From NCBI GenBank assembly GCA_947623585.1, contig CANQHA010000013.1, positions 1-64,000 of the forward strand: DNA of 64,000 nt. Reading direction: 5' to 3'. The notes below the pieces were generated by a model that ran no database searches, had not been told where the DNA came from, and saw only the letters and a list, made by a program, of their open reading frames with translations. This document shows positions 7,662 through 17,233 of the stretch, piece by piece (position 1 is the stretch's first letter; the number at the start of each line of letters is the position of its first letter). Origin of the DNA: an uncultured Clostridia bacterium. Lineage in GTDB: Bacteria > Bacillota > Clostridia > Oscillospirales > Ruminococcaceae. The position numbers and the translations under genes were made by a program.

Positions 7662-9293
7662 TTACCGATTGTATTCAATTTCATCTTTAGTGATAACTAT
7701 GCTGTTGTTATAGAACATGATCCAGTCCTGAGTCTGCATATATCTTCCGCCGACGGCATATTCGCCGGTCCACGCCGAGCAATAGCTCCAGAAAGCGTTG
7801 TCTCTTGAGATCATGTCGGGCGAGGGCAAAAACGAGCACTCGCTCATTGCGATCAGCTTATCCGGCGCCGAGCCGTTAGCTCCGACAAAGAAATTGACGC
7901 CGCTCGTTCCGAGGCCGGGGTCGCCCTCGGGATAATAGATGTCCAGAGAAATGACGTCGGTCATTTCGTCTCCGGGATAAAACGCCTCGCTCTGTCCGTT
8001 CCAGACCCAGATGAGGTTATTAAGGCTCCAATATCCGCTGAGCCTCTCGTAAATCAGTTTGTAAAGCCAGATATAGTCCTCGGGGCTTTGAGACCACCAA
8101 AACTGCCCGCCGCCGGCTTCGGGGAGCGGCCTGAAAATGACCGCGACGCCCTCGTTTTTCAGCTTTTCAAGCTGCGCGGCTACAAGGTCAATCCCGTCGA
8201 TGACCGCAAGGGTCTCCAAGGTTATGTCGCCCGAATTATATCTGAGCGCAAGCGCGCCGCCGTCCATGGCGGCGATATCGAGGTCGGTCCTTGCGGCCGA
8301 AAGGTCGAAAGAGGTCTTTTCGGCATAGACCGAGCCGTTCATCGTCCAATACCACGAATAGCCGACTATTCCGCCGCTTTTTGCCCACTCCAAGGCAAGC
8401 TCGACGTCGCCTGAATCTATCCCCGCCGAGTAATCCATCAGCTCGCCGAAGCGTATCGCCGGGTATTTTCCGGTCGTGAAATAAATTTCGTCAAGCTCGG
8501 CGTTCGAGCCCTGAGTGACCTGCTGACCGCTTAAAACCGCGTTTCCGTAAAGGTCCTTCATATAGGAGTAAAGCTCGGCCGCGCAGCCGTCGGCGTTTTT
8601 GTTTGAAAGCTCGCCCGCGTCATATTTAAGCTCATAGACCGCCGGCGAATCCTCGACGATAACGCAGTCGAGGTCGATCTGAAAATCAAGCCCCGAGAAG
8701 CCGAAAACAATGCTCCCCTCGTCGAGATATACGTTGTCGAATCTCAACGTCTCAAAGCCGTTTGCGCCCGAGACCGTGAAATTTCCGCATGGGCTGCCGT
8801 CGATGAGAAGTTTTCCCGAGCAGGGCGAATCCGCGGCGGCTCTTACGGTGATGTTATAGTGCTGGGGCGAGGGTATCTCGACCTTTAATATAACCTCGCC
8901 GTCGGGCAGGCAGCTGACGTATCCGTCGCCCGAAAAGCCCTCGCGAAGATCGGTTTTTTCGGCGCCGTTTCCGGCGATGCCGTCCTCGATCTCAAAGATC
9001 TCATAAAAATCCTCGGGAGCCGTGGTAAACACCGCGGGCTCGATCTCGGAAAAGTTAGGGGCTTTCGGCTCGCTCTCGGCGGGCTCATTAGCGCTCTCAA
9101 ACGTTTCGGAGGCGCTCTCGGATTCTTCGATAAGGGTCACAGTCGGCGCGCTTGAGACGGTGTTTTGCGGCACTCCGTCCAAAGGCGCCGAGACCTCGGG
9201 CGCGTCCGAAGATATTTCCGGTGAGATCGTGTTTTCCGAGCAGCCTGTTAAAACCATCAGTCCGCACAACACCGCCGCAAATATTTTTTTCAT
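7662..9293 (-). CDS. GH26 beta-mannanase-like lipoprotein with N-terminal carbohydrate-binding module
   Basis: Start placed at the ATG at 9293 (MKKIFAAVLCGLM), nine bases after GGGAGTG; an upstream GTG at 9305 sits on the ribosome site. The product is 543 residues with lipobox LTGC (Cys18) and a Ser/Glu/Pro-rich linker to about 85. A beta-sandwich CBM6/35-like domain spans about 95-215, and a GH26 barrel about 235-543. The acid/base Glu392 (FRPLPEAGGGQFWW) and nucleophile Glu485 (AMSECSF) are both present, so the enzyme should be active on beta-1,4-mannan or a related glycan at the cell surface. It is encoded between a sugar-permease pair and the adaptor/permease genes, which suggests that the locus handles a mannose-containing glycan. 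Confidence 0.9.
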   Translation of the reverse strand: MKKIFAAVLCGLMVLTGCSENTISPEISSDAPEVSAPLDGVPQNTVSSAPTVTLIEESESASETFESANEPAESEPKAPNFSEIEPAVFTTAPEDFYEIFEIEDGIAGNGAEKTDLREGFSGDGYVSCLPDGEVILKVEIPSPQHYNITVRAAADSPCSGKLLIDGSPCGNFTVSGANGFETLRFDNVYLDEGSIVFGFSGLDFQIDLDCVIVEDSPAVYELKYDAGELSNKNADGCAAELYSYMKDLYGNAVLSGQQVTQGSNAELDEIYFTTGKYPAIRFGELMDYSAGIDSGDVELALEWAKSGGIVGYSWYWTMNGSVYAEKTSFDLSAARTDLDIAAMDGGALALRYNSGDITLETLAVIDGIDLVAAQLEKLKNEGVAVIFRPLPEAGGGQFWWSQSPEDYIWLYKLIYERLSGYWSLNNLIWVWNGQSEAFYPGDEMTDVISLDIYYPEGDPGLGTSGVNFFVGANGSAPDKLIAMSECSFLPSPDMISRDNAFWSYCSAWTGEYAVGGRYMQTQDWIMFYNNSIVITKDEIEYNR

Positions 9294-9388
9294 GCGATCG
9301 AACACTCCCGTATCAGTTCAAGCCCGCCGTCAGAAAAGACGGCAGGCTTTTCTCGAACTTTATAATGCGATTAAGTTTTGCGAAGAAA

Positions 9389-10513
9389 TTACATACCGGT
9401 AAGACCCGATCTTGCGAGACCTTCGGTGAAGTATTTCTGGAGGAAGACGTACATGACGAGTATCGGCGCTATCGAAAGCAAGCAGCCCGATTCGAGCCAA
9501 ACGATCTTCTTTCTCGTTCCGACCTGATTTCCGCTGAACAGCTTCTGGTCGAGGTCGCTCGACAGCTTTTGAAGCTGAAGCGCGACGGTATGGTTGTTGA
9601 GGAAGAAGGTGGAGCTTACATAGTAGTCGTTCCAGTACCAAACTATCGCAAAGAGGAAGACGGTGAGGAATGACGACGCGGCGTTGGGGACCATGATCTT
9701 TATGAAGGTCTTGAACGGGCCGCAGCCGTCGAGATAGGCGGCGTCTTCAAGCTCGACCGGCAGACCTCTGAAGAACTGACGGAAGATGAAGATGAACAGT
9801 CCCGACTTGATTCCGTTGGCGAAAAGCGCCGGAGCGTACATAACTATCGGGTTGTCGATCATCGAGGCATAGAGGTCGCCGCTGCCGTCCTGCATGGTGA
9901 GTATCTTCTGACCGATGAACGTTGACGCGCCCATCTTGCTTGCAAGGCTGACAAGTCCGAAGCCCTTGAAGAACGCCCACTGAAGATAAAGCGGGATAAC
10001 GGTGATCTGCGGAGGAACGATGATCTGCATAATGACTATCGCGAAGCATATTCCCTTGCCCTTGAAGTTGAATCTCGCGAGTCCGTAGCCGGTCAGCGCA
10101 CAGACGACGACCGAAAGCAGCGAGCAGACGATGTTGATTTTAAGGGTGTTGAGAAGCGTCGGGCCGAAGTCCATGATATCCCAAACGTCCATCATGTTGC
10201 TCAGCGTAAACGACTTGGGCAGCCAGATGATCGAAGGGTCGTTCATCTGAACGTTGGGCCTGAACGCCGTTGAGAACATATAGATCAGAGGATAAAGGAT
10301 AACAAAGCAGAGGCCGAAAAGTATGAGGAATCTGAATATCGGCCAGACCTTGCTTATAATAGCCCTTCTGCGAAGATAAGCGGTGTGCTCGGGGGATATG
10401 ATGCGCTCGTCAAGCGTGCCTGCTTTTTTAGCGGCTTTATAAGCCTTGTGGCGTTCTTTAAGCGCCTTGGCTCGCTCTTTTTCAAACAATTTTTCTTCTT
10501 TTGCTGTTGCCAT
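9389..10513 (-). CDS. Carbohydrate ABC transporter permease, MalG-like (pair 2)
   Basis: 374 residues. A Lys/Ala/Glu-rich cytoplasmic N-terminus of about 60 residues precedes six TM helices of the binding-protein-dependent permease family. The EAA coupling loop is visible as ELEDAAYLDGCGPFKTFIKIMVP near residues 275-297. The start has GGGAGGG. It forms a permease pair with the MalF-like gene 14 bases upstream and lacks its own ATPase, which in such CUT1 systems is usually supplied by a shared MsmX-type protein (31834-32976 here). The two MalG-like proteins of the locus are clearly diverged, so they serve two importers or two substrates. Confidence 0.92.
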   Translation of the reverse strand: MATAKEEKLFEKERAKALKERHKAYKAAKKAGTLDERIISPEHTAYLRRRAIISKVWPIFRFLILFGLCFVILYPLIYMFSTAFRPNVQMNDPSIIWLPKSFTLSNMMDVWDIMDFGPTLLNTLKINIVCSLLSVVVCALTGYGLARFNFKGKGICFAIVIMQIIVPPQITVIPLYLQWAFFKGFGLVSLASKMGASTFIGQKILTMQDGSGDLYASMIDNPIVMYAPALFANGIKSGLFIFIFRQFFRGLPVELEDAAYLDGCGPFKTFIKIMVPNAASSFLTVFLFAIVWYWNDYYVSSTFFLNNHTVALQLQKLSSDLDQKLFSGNQVGTRKKIVWLESGCLLSIAPILVMYVFLQKYFTEGLARSGLTGM

Positions 10514-10527
10514 TCAATATCCCTCCC

Positions 10528-11532
10528 TTATACTTCGTAGTAAACAAACTTGTTGATTATCGGCAAAACAATGCAGAGGGCCAAAATAACTATCGCAAAG
10601 TATGCCCACGCCATGGCTGCGGAATATCCGTGGTGCCATTGCGACGCCTCGTCAAGAACGAGCGTCATAACGCTGTTCGACGGGTCGATGAAGGAATCAA
10701 CAATGGTATAGATGAGGTTGGTAACGATCATCGGGCTTATGTAGGGTATCGTGATCTTCCAGAAGAATTCCCAAGCGGTCGCGCCTTCGATGGAAGCCGC
10801 TTCCTTTGCCGAATAAGGAATATTCTGCAAAGCCGAGAGGAATATGATTATCTGGATACCGGCGTCCCACACAAGGTTGAAGACGTTTGAGGTTACCGTT
10901 GAGATAAGGTCGGTGACCTTGTCGCTTATGTTGTAAACTCCGAGGAAGTTCATCAGAGCTCCGGTCATATCCGTTTCAAACATCGTCGAGAACTGCTCGG
11001 CGCCTCCCGAATATCCCGAAGTGTCCATATCGCCGTTGATTATCGAGATAACGGGTCCGGTGGCGATTATGACCGGCAGGAAGAATACCGCGCGGGCGAA
11101 GGTTCTTCCGTGGAACTTCTGGTTGAGGATAACGGATACGAAGATCGAGAAGATGATGATGAGAGGAGTCTGCCAGAGGGTCTGAGACAGTACCGAAAGC
11201 AGCGCCTCGGTATAGTCGGTATCCTGTCTGAACGCGTTGATATAGTTCCGGATACCTATGAAGGTCGTTCCCATGTATCCGACGGTGACATTCGTCTCGT
11301 TAAGAGAGTACCAGAACGAGACCAAAAGGGGTTTGAGGAAGAAATAGATCGTTCCGATGATCCATATGGCAAGGAAGCCGTAAGCGTAAAGTGCTTTGCG
11401 CTTTTCATAGGCGATCCTCATTCCCTTAACCTTCGGCTCTTTCGGAGCTTTAGGCGCCTTAGGGGGCTTTTCCGCTTTTACCTTGACTTCTTTAACGGCT
11501 TCGGCGGCAGCCGCGTTATTGGTTTCAGCCAT
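10528..11532 (-). CDS. Sugar ABC transporter permease, MalF-like (pair 2)
   Basis: 334 residues. An N-terminal tail of Ala, Lys and Pro (PKAPKAPKEPKVKG) precedes six TM segments. The EAA loop AKEAASIEGATAWEFFWKIT lies near 240-260. Its ATG immediately abuts the stop of the DUF5696 gene (TAAATG) and the AAAGGAGG site lies inside that gene's last codons, so the two are probably translationally coupled. It pairs with the MalG-like gene that follows. No solute-binding protein sits beside this pair; DUF5696 may take that place. Confidence 0.92.
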   Translation of the reverse strand: MAETNNAAAAEAVKEVKVKAEKPPKAPKAPKEPKVKGMRIAYEKRKALYAYGFLAIWIIGTIYFFLKPLLVSFWYSLNETNVTVGYMGTTFIGIRNYINAFRQDTDYTEALLSVLSQTLWQTPLIIIFSIFVSVILNQKFHGRTFARAVFFLPVIIATGPVISIINGDMDTSGYSGGAEQFSTMFETDMTGALMNFLGVYNISDKVTDLISTVTSNVFNLVWDAGIQIIIFLSALQNIPYSAKEAASIEGATAWEFFWKITIPYISPMIVTNLIYTIVDSFIDPSNSVMTLVLDEASQWHHGYSAAMAWAYFAIVILALCIVLPIINKFVYYEV

Positions 11533-13866
11533 TTAGTTCAAACCTCCTTTAACATATTCGGCGTAATTATAGGTCTTGCCGTTTGCGGTGACATTTCCCG
11601 CGGCAAGGTCAACCACGGTCTTATATCCGTTCGAGTAGGTGGTGGTTATAACGCTTCCGTCAACCTGATAATCCGACATCGTCGCGCCGGCTGCGGGTCC
11701 CAAGACCTCTTTCACCAGCTTATAGGCGTTGGCGGCTTCGTCGAGCCATCCCTCGTAGTTTGCATAGAACAGATCGACGTAATCGGTGTTCACAAGCTCC
11801 GAGGCTTCCTCGTGGATAAAGTCGAAGTTGATGTTTGAGCCGGCTGCGATAGCCTTGAGCACCGCCTGAGTGGTATCCGGAGTTCCGTTTATGGCTTCGG
11901 TCGAATAGTCGATATATCCGTGAAGCACCATCTGATAGAACGGGATATCGAGGTCGGTCAGCTTGAACTGGCTCGACTGGAGAGTGAGGTTCTCGACCCT
12001 TGTGACGTAAGGCAGCAGATATGCGTTCGGCGAATCGGCTATTACCTTGCCGTTGGATTCGAGCGCCTTCTTATAGTAGTCAATGATGAACTCGGCGGTG
12101 TTGCAGCGGTTTGTGCGATATTTCGTCGAGAAGTCGCTCCAAAGCGTTGTCGAAACAAGTCCGAGTCCTGCGCCCTGATCAAACTTGCCGAGGTTCTTTG
12201 TGACCTTGTTCGACAGCTTTTCGATCGAGCGCGGGCTTACAAGCGCGGGCGCTACGCCCGGGTCGGGGGTTCCGTAGGCGATGTTATAGGTATACTGTCT
12301 CGAATAGGACTTGGAAACTCTGTAAGCGGTGTTGAACAGCGTCCAGAATCCGTTGCCGTTCGATTTGAAGGTGATGCCCGAAACGGTGCCGTAATAGTCT
12401 ACTCCGTCCTCGTTAAAGGTCTTGAGCATCTTTTTATATGCTCCCTTGCCGCCGAGGACCGAGGCAACCGAATCGCCGGTGTCTATCTTCGAGTTCATCG
12501 AATCGTTGGTCCAGTCGTTATAGTTGACTACGAAGTTATCGACGCCCTTTTCTCTGAGCTGATCGACGATATCGACGGCGTCCTCAAACTTGGTGAAAGC
12601 GGTCTTCATTGCGACCGGAATACCGAGGATCGATTTTGACTTTCTCGTTCCGCCGAAGAAATCAATGTAAAGCGCGGGCTCAGAAGCGCCCTCCTGCTTT
12701 TTAAGACCCTTTTCTTCGATGAGATAGTTTCTGTAAACGTCGGCTATCTGACCGTAGGTGACGGTCTCGCCGTTTCCGACCACGGGATAATATCTCACGG
12801 CGACTTCCTTGGGGCCGATGGTTCCGTCGCCCTTTTCAAACACCATGATGGCTGACGAGTCGCCGGTCATATAGTAGTTGTCGGTCGAGCGAATGGTGAA
12901 CGAGAAGTAGCAGTTGTTATACCACGAGTTTTCGGCCTTTGAATAAGCGACCGAGGCGTTTGCGTCGGCATAAGTGTCGCCCTCGCTGGCTATCATAACG
13001 ACGCCCTCGTTGCCCCTGACTATCGCCATCACCGGCAGGCTCGCCTGCTCGGTCTGGTCGGGCTCGACCTCCTTGACGGTGGTGATGTCGCGTCCGTAGA
13101 CGGTCTGCTTATAGTCGGCATAGCTTCCCTTGCCGTTGTTCAGATTAAATATGGTTCCCGAACCGTCCGGCAGGAAGATGTATCCCTCTTCGCCGGGTTC
13201 GGCTGCGCTCATATAGGGCGCGACCGCGAGCTCGGTGAGGATTATTGTGTCGGAAGAGGCCTCCTGATCGTCAACGCCTTCCTTATATCCGTTGCTCTCG
13301 GTGATCTGGTCGGTCTTTATCGAGATCTCCCAGTAACCGTCGTGCAAAAGAACATACATCGGAACGGTCGCGTTTGCGGTGCGAAGACGGTAAGTGATCT
13401 TCAGTCCGCCGTCAACGGGTTCCATTTTGGTGTTGCCCCTTGAGGTGCATTCTCTGTAAGAGAACAGGAACGCCGATGAAGCGATAAGGTCGGTCGCGTT
13501 GCCGTATTTATAAGCCAGCGAAGACAAACGGTTTTCGCGAAGGTTGTCTCTTGTGGTTGCGTCGTCGGCAAGCGCGTTGATCGGGTTGAGCCACTGAACC
13601 GAGCCGGTAGCTTTGATATAAACGCCGACTCTCTCAAGATAAGCGTCCTCAACTCCGGGATCGTAATAAAGGATAAAATCGTCGTTTTCGGCCGCTATCT
13701 GACACGAGGCGAGCGCCTCCTCGTCGGATATCATCGAAACGGGCGCTTCGACTTCCTCCTCGGCGGGTTCCGAGGTCTCCTCGTCGGCAAACACCGTCGC
13801 CGACATTGATACGAGCATTGCCGCCACAAGCAGGCAAGCCAGTAATTTCAGAAATACATTTTTCAT
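11533..13866 (-). CDS. DUF5696-type secreted protein
   Basis: 777 residues with a classical Sec signal (cleavage likely after VFADE near 28) and an acidic linker. A long beta-rich region resembles sugar-processing beta-sandwiches (residues ~50-370: GYIFLPDGSGTIFNLNNG and NGYWE-like strands). A TIM-barrel-like part (~385-700) begins LYIDFFGGTRKSK and contains DYYGTVSGITF and ADSPNAYLLP. I recognise the overall pattern as DUF5696, which accompanies carbohydrate ABC permeases in Firmicutes; no biochemical role is known to me. No lipobox is present, so it is secreted or loosely attached. It is tightly coupled to the following permease gene, suggesting a role in capturing or trimming the imported glycan. 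Confidence 0.75.
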   Translation of the reverse strand: MKNVFLKLLACLLVAAMLVSMSATVFADEETSEPAEEEVEAPVSMISDEEALASCQIAAENDDFILYYDPGVEDAYLERVGVYIKATGSVQWLNPINALADDATTRDNLRENRLSSLAYKYGNATDLIASSAFLFSYRECTSRGNTKMEPVDGGLKITYRLRTANATVPMYVLLHDGYWEISIKTDQITESNGYKEGVDDQEASSDTIILTELAVAPYMSAAEPGEEGYIFLPDGSGTIFNLNNGKGSYADYKQTVYGRDITTVKEVEPDQTEQASLPVMAIVRGNEGVVMIASEGDTYADANASVAYSKAENSWYNNCYFSFTIRSTDNYYMTGDSSAIMVFEKGDGTIGPKEVAVRYYPVVGNGETVTYGQIADVYRNYLIEEKGLKKQEGASEPALYIDFFGGTRKSKSILGIPVAMKTAFTKFEDAVDIVDQLREKGVDNFVVNYNDWTNDSMNSKIDTGDSVASVLGGKGAYKKMLKTFNEDGVDYYGTVSGITFKSNGNGFWTLFNTAYRVSKSYSRQYTYNIAYGTPDPGVAPALVSPRSIEKLSNKVTKNLGKFDQGAGLGLVSTTLWSDFSTKYRTNRCNTAEFIIDYYKKALESNGKVIADSPNAYLLPYVTRVENLTLQSSQFKLTDLDIPFYQMVLHGYIDYSTEAINGTPDTTQAVLKAIAAGSNINFDFIHEEASELVNTDYVDLFYANYEGWLDEAANAYKLVKEVLGPAAGATMSDYQVDGSVITTTYSNGYKTVVDLAAGNVTANGKTYNYAEYVKGGLN

Positions 13867-13888
13867 AATTTACTCACTTTCTGCTTTG

Positions 13889-14524
13889 TCAGCTTCTGAC
13901 ACGGTAAAGAATTTCGGTGTAAACTGTTGCGAAGAAAACGTATACCTGCTGGAACAGCGACATTATCAGCGCGAGCAGGATCAGAATGATGAGCATTCCG
14001 ACGACCGTGAAGATCATTGTCACAATGGTCACGGTGAAGTTATATTGGTGGCAGGCTTTCATGCCGAACACCATCAAGATCACCGACCACCAAAGTCCGA
14101 CTTGGTAAATGGCGGAATACCAGATGCTTTCGTCGAGGGTCAGACCGTAAGAAATAGCGGTTGAAAGGAAGTTTCCGATGATGAACGGAACGAGAGCATA
14201 AGCTGAATAAATAGCGACTCTCCGCATATTTCCCTCGCCGTCAAACAGTGTGCAAAGGCTCCAGTTTGCGACGACCCATGTCGCGTAATAAGCGACCGAC
14301 TGAACAAGAATAGGAACGATATTGAAAACGTCCGAATAAGCGCGCGTGTTATAGGCAAATCCGCCGTAACGCGCCGAAAATACCTGCGAGGCAAAGAGCA
14401 TGAACACTATGAAGAACGCGATTTTAAGCGAACCTGCTTTTTTCCACCTCATGTCCTCAAAGCCTTCGGTCGGGTGGAATATAACGTGCTTCACCCAAGC
14501 CCAGGGTTTCATGTCATACAGCAT
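13889..14524 (-). CDS. YIP1-family membrane protein
   Basis: 211 residues. The N-terminus WAWVKHVIFHPTEGFEDMRW is the usual cytoplasmic start of bacterial YIP1 (DUF1282-like) proteins. About five TM helices follow, at roughly 33-50, 68-90, 105-128, 137-155 and 160-190. The start codon overlaps the stop of the NHL-repeat gene by one base (TAATG), indicating coupling. The function is unknown; as a small integral protein inside the operon it is most likely an assembly or accessory factor of the transport apparatus. Confidence 0.8.
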   Translation of the reverse strand: MLYDMKPWAWVKHVIFHPTEGFEDMRWKKAGSLKIAFFIVFMLFASQVFSARYGGFAYNTRAYSDVFNIVPILVQSVAYYATWVVANWSLCTLFDGEGNMRRVAIYSAYALVPFIIGNFLSTAISYGLTLDESIWYSAIYQVGLWWSVILMVFGMKACHQYNFTVTIVTMIFTVVGMLIILILLALIMSLFQQVYVFFATVYTEILYRVRS

Positions 14525-16200
14525 TATTTCTTGCCCCCTTTCTTAACCTTTTCAACGATCCCCGCGATACCGTTCTTGCACTTTTCGGCGACGAACGAAA
14601 CGCCTGTCGCTATCAGCTTCTGCGGAATTTTTCCGCGCTTTTTGAGCACTCTGATAACGATCAAGATAACGACAAGGATGAGGATCAAAACGACGTAAAG
14701 CGTGAAGTTCTTTCTCAGCGTATCCTGACGGTTGGCTTCAAACGCCCTGTCATATTCGCCGGCATAGAAGGCAAGCCTTGCATACTTCATGGCGCCTTTA
14801 TAATCGTTCTGGTTGTAAAGCGCCTTGGTGGTTCCGACAAGACCCATATAGAAGCTGCCGTCGCGTTTAAGCACTTCCTGCCAGATATCGTATGCTTCCT
14901 CGTAAAGGCCCTTGTTGTGAAGCGCGATAGCCTCGTGGACATATCTTCCGAACTCGGTCAGGCTGAAAACGGTTATATCGTTGTTTCTTCCGTCAAGAAC
15001 ATAGATATTGTCGCCGTAGGTATCAATGGCGTTGGGGTTGTTGAAGCCTCCGCGCTGCTCCTCCTGGTCGAAGCCGAATATGAGAAGCTGGTTGCAACGC
15101 TCGTCATACTGGAATATGCGGCCCGAGGTATAGTCGAGGATATTGATGAAGTTGTCGTCCGATACCGCGATGTCGGTAAGGCGCGTCGCATAGGTGGTGC
15201 CGTTGTAGGTTATTGAGACCTGATCGCCGAATGCGTTGTTATCCGCGGTCTTTTCGAGAATGTTATAGCCCGCGGGGTTCATCTTTTTAACGGCGTCGGT
15301 CGAAGCGTTCGCGACTTCGGTTACGGTATAGATGAAGCCTTCCTTATCAATGTCGAAGTTCGCATATTCGACAGGGGTGGATTTTGTGAGCGAGGCGAGC
15401 TGCTGCTCGGAAGCTATCTTTCTCCAGATCCTGTTTCTGATGACCTCTGCGGTGACCTCAACTCGGTTCGCTCCGTAATATCCGACGAACGAGCCGGAAT
15501 CGGAGAACATTATAGCTCCCTTGTTTACGGCCGGGCAGATGACGTAAACGTTCTTTGCGGCGTCAACTAAGACCTTTGTGCAGTAGAACGACTGGGTGTC
15601 GTAAAGCTCGGTCTCGGGTCTTACGAATTCCTTGAGTATCTTTGCCGAGGTCTTCGTCTCTTCAACGCACTTGATTATTCTCTGGTTGTCCCTGTCGGCT
15701 ATGTACATTACTCCTTCGTTGTCAACGAAGACGCCGTAGGGCGATTTGAGATGCTTGAAATCATCGGCGCTGGCAACATATTCGTTGCCGCTTTCATCGA
15801 CCAATATCTCTCCTCCGAGGGTGCTTCCGTTGAAGGTCTTATAGCAGGCGAGGAGGTTGAAGTTGATATCGACCTTGATGATTCGGTTGTTTCCGGTGTC
15901 GGCGATATAAATGTCGCCGTTATCGGTAAAGAAGAAGTCCTTCATGTCCGACATCTTCGAGGGTTCGTCTTCGCTGATGAAGAATTCGCTCGAGGGGTCG
16001 GAAAGCTGTTTGAGCTGGTCTATCAGGTCAACGGTGTTTGTGACCTCATAGCCCGCCTGAGACGGCACGGCGTTCCACCATGCGTCATAGTTATAGGTGT
16101 TGTACGGATCGACGGCGCTGACGGCGGTGGTCATGATAATTACCGCTGTCACCGCAGCGACCAGTATACTGATAATCTTTTTGAGTTTCATTTTAGTCAC
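14524..16200 (-). CDS. NHL-repeat beta-propeller protein with TPR-like segment and C-terminal anchor
   Basis: 558 residues read from a GTG at 16200, six bases after AAAGGTGA. Signal peptide (~1-29). NHL-type blades occur repeatedly (DIYIADTGNNRIIKVD at ~90-107, MYIADRDNQRIIKC at ~168-180, FINILDYTSGRIFQYD, NIYVLDGRNNDITVF), making an extracytoplasmic six-bladed propeller. A helical TPR-like stretch follows (GLYEEAYDIWQEVLKRDG and YKGAMKYARLAFYAGEYDRA, ~425-490), then one TM helix (~500-520) and a Lys-rich cytoplasmic tail. Propellers of this kind bind glycans or peptides. It sits between the first permease pair and YIP1/DUF5696, so a structural or sensory subunit of the transport complex is likely. 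Confidence 0.8.
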   Translation of the reverse strand: MTKMKLKKIISILVAAVTAVIIMTTAVSAVDPYNTYNYDAWWNAVPSQAGYEVTNTVDLIDQLKQLSDPSSEFFISEDEPSKMSDMKDFFFTDNGDIYIADTGNNRIIKVDINFNLLACYKTFNGSTLGGEILVDESGNEYVASADDFKHLKSPYGVFVDNEGVMYIADRDNQRIIKCVEETKTSAKILKEFVRPETELYDTQSFYCTKVLVDAAKNVYVICPAVNKGAIMFSDSGSFVGYYGANRVEVTAEVIRNRIWRKIASEQQLASLTKSTPVEYANFDIDKEGFIYTVTEVANASTDAVKKMNPAGYNILEKTADNNAFGDQVSITYNGTTYATRLTDIAVSDDNFINILDYTSGRIFQYDERCNQLLIFGFDQEEQRGGFNNPNAIDTYGDNIYVLDGRNNDITVFSLTEFGRYVHEAIALHNKGLYEEAYDIWQEVLKRDGSFYMGLVGTTKALYNQNDYKGAMKYARLAFYAGEYDRAFEANRQDTLRKNFTLYVVLILILVVILIVIRVLKKRGKIPQKLIATGVSFVAEKCKNGIAGIVEKVKKGGKK

Positions 16201-16240
16201 CGCTTATCACCTTTCAATTTATTTTGATCTCAAAGTTGAA

Positions 16241-17215
16241 TTAGTCCTTCATACCGGAGTTGGCCATGGTCTCCATAACGTTACTCTGGGCGATGAGGAA
16301 GATGACAAGCGGAGGTATCATAAGCACTACCGCCGACGCGTAAATAATGCCCTGACGTGCGATTCCCGAAGCTGCGAGCTGCGTCATGATAGTCGGAAGG
16401 GTTTTGAGGTCTTCCTTATAAACAAGCGCGCCGCCCTGAATGTTCCATGCTCCCTGGAAAACGAATATGATAAGCGTTGCGATAGCCGGCTTCTGGTTAG
16501 GAATAACTACCTGCCAGCAGGTTCTGAAGGCTCCGGCTCCGTCAACCTTTGCGGCGTCGATAACGGCGTCGTTGATTGTTGACATATTCTGCCTCATCAG
16601 GTAAAGTCCCATCGAGGTCGCAACGTTCGGAAGTATCAGCGCCCAATAGGAGTTGATCATTCCGAGCTTAGCCATAACGACGAACTGCATGATCCATGTC
16701 GCGGTCGAGGTGAACAGCATCGAAACAACGATAAGCTGGTTAAGCGCATAGTAGCCGGGGAAGCGGCACTTCGACAGGCAGTAAGCGCAGCAGCAAACGA
16801 CGAAAACGTGCATTATCGTTATAACAATGGTTACGAACACCGAGTTGAACACATATCTCGAGAACGGGACCCAGAGGTTTCCGGCGACCTTGAACAGGTT
16901 TGAGTAGTTCTCGCTTGTGGGCTGCAAAACATACAGCTTAGGCGGGAAAACGAAGAGTTCGCTGATCGGCTTGAGGGACTGGATGATTGAGTAGTAGAGC
17001 GGGAAGATCATAAACAGTCCGAGCAGTATCAAAAGAATGCCTATTGCGATATCGCCGCCGAGCGAGCTGTTTATGTGCTTGCCCTTTGACTTCTTGACGT
17101 GCGCTTTTTCGATATCGCCTCTTTTTTTCTGGCGCTTTTTCAGCTTTTTAAGCGCTTTCGCATTCTGGGCTTCGAGCGAATCGGTTATCTGATTATTTAA
17201 AGCGGTTTCAGCCAT
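16241..17215 (-). CDS. Carbohydrate ABC transporter permease, MalG-like (pair 1)
   Basis: 324 residues. A basic N-terminal tail of about 50 residues precedes six TM helices. The EAA coupling loop appears as NDAVIDAAKVDGAGAFRTCWQ near 213-233. The start is preceded by AAAAGGAGGGG. It forms a pair with the MalF-like gene 18 bases upstream and with the solute-binding fusion before that, a CUT1-type importer without its own ATPase. Compared with the other MalG-like protein (9389-10513), the tail and loops differ throughout, so this is not a recent duplication. Confidence 0.92.
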   Translation of the reverse strand: MAETALNNQITDSLEAQNAKALKKLKKRQKKRGDIEKAHVKKSKGKHINSSLGGDIAIGILLILLGLFMIFPLYYSIIQSLKPISELFVFPPKLYVLQPTSENYSNLFKVAGNLWVPFSRYVFNSVFVTIVITIMHVFVVCCCAYCLSKCRFPGYYALNQLIVVSMLFTSTATWIMQFVVMAKLGMINSYWALILPNVATSMGLYLMRQNMSTINDAVIDAAKVDGAGAFRTCWQVVIPNQKPAIATLIIFVFQGAWNIQGGALVYKEDLKTLPTIMTQLAASGIARQGIIYASAVVLMIPPLVIFLIAQSNVMETMANSGMKD

Positions 17216-17233
17216 TTTCTGTTCCCCTCCTTT

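Noticed and set aside
8291..8479. Second glycosidase or a frameshift within the GH26 gene
   Set aside because: The main frame is continuous from signal peptide to the end with both catalytic Glu residues present.
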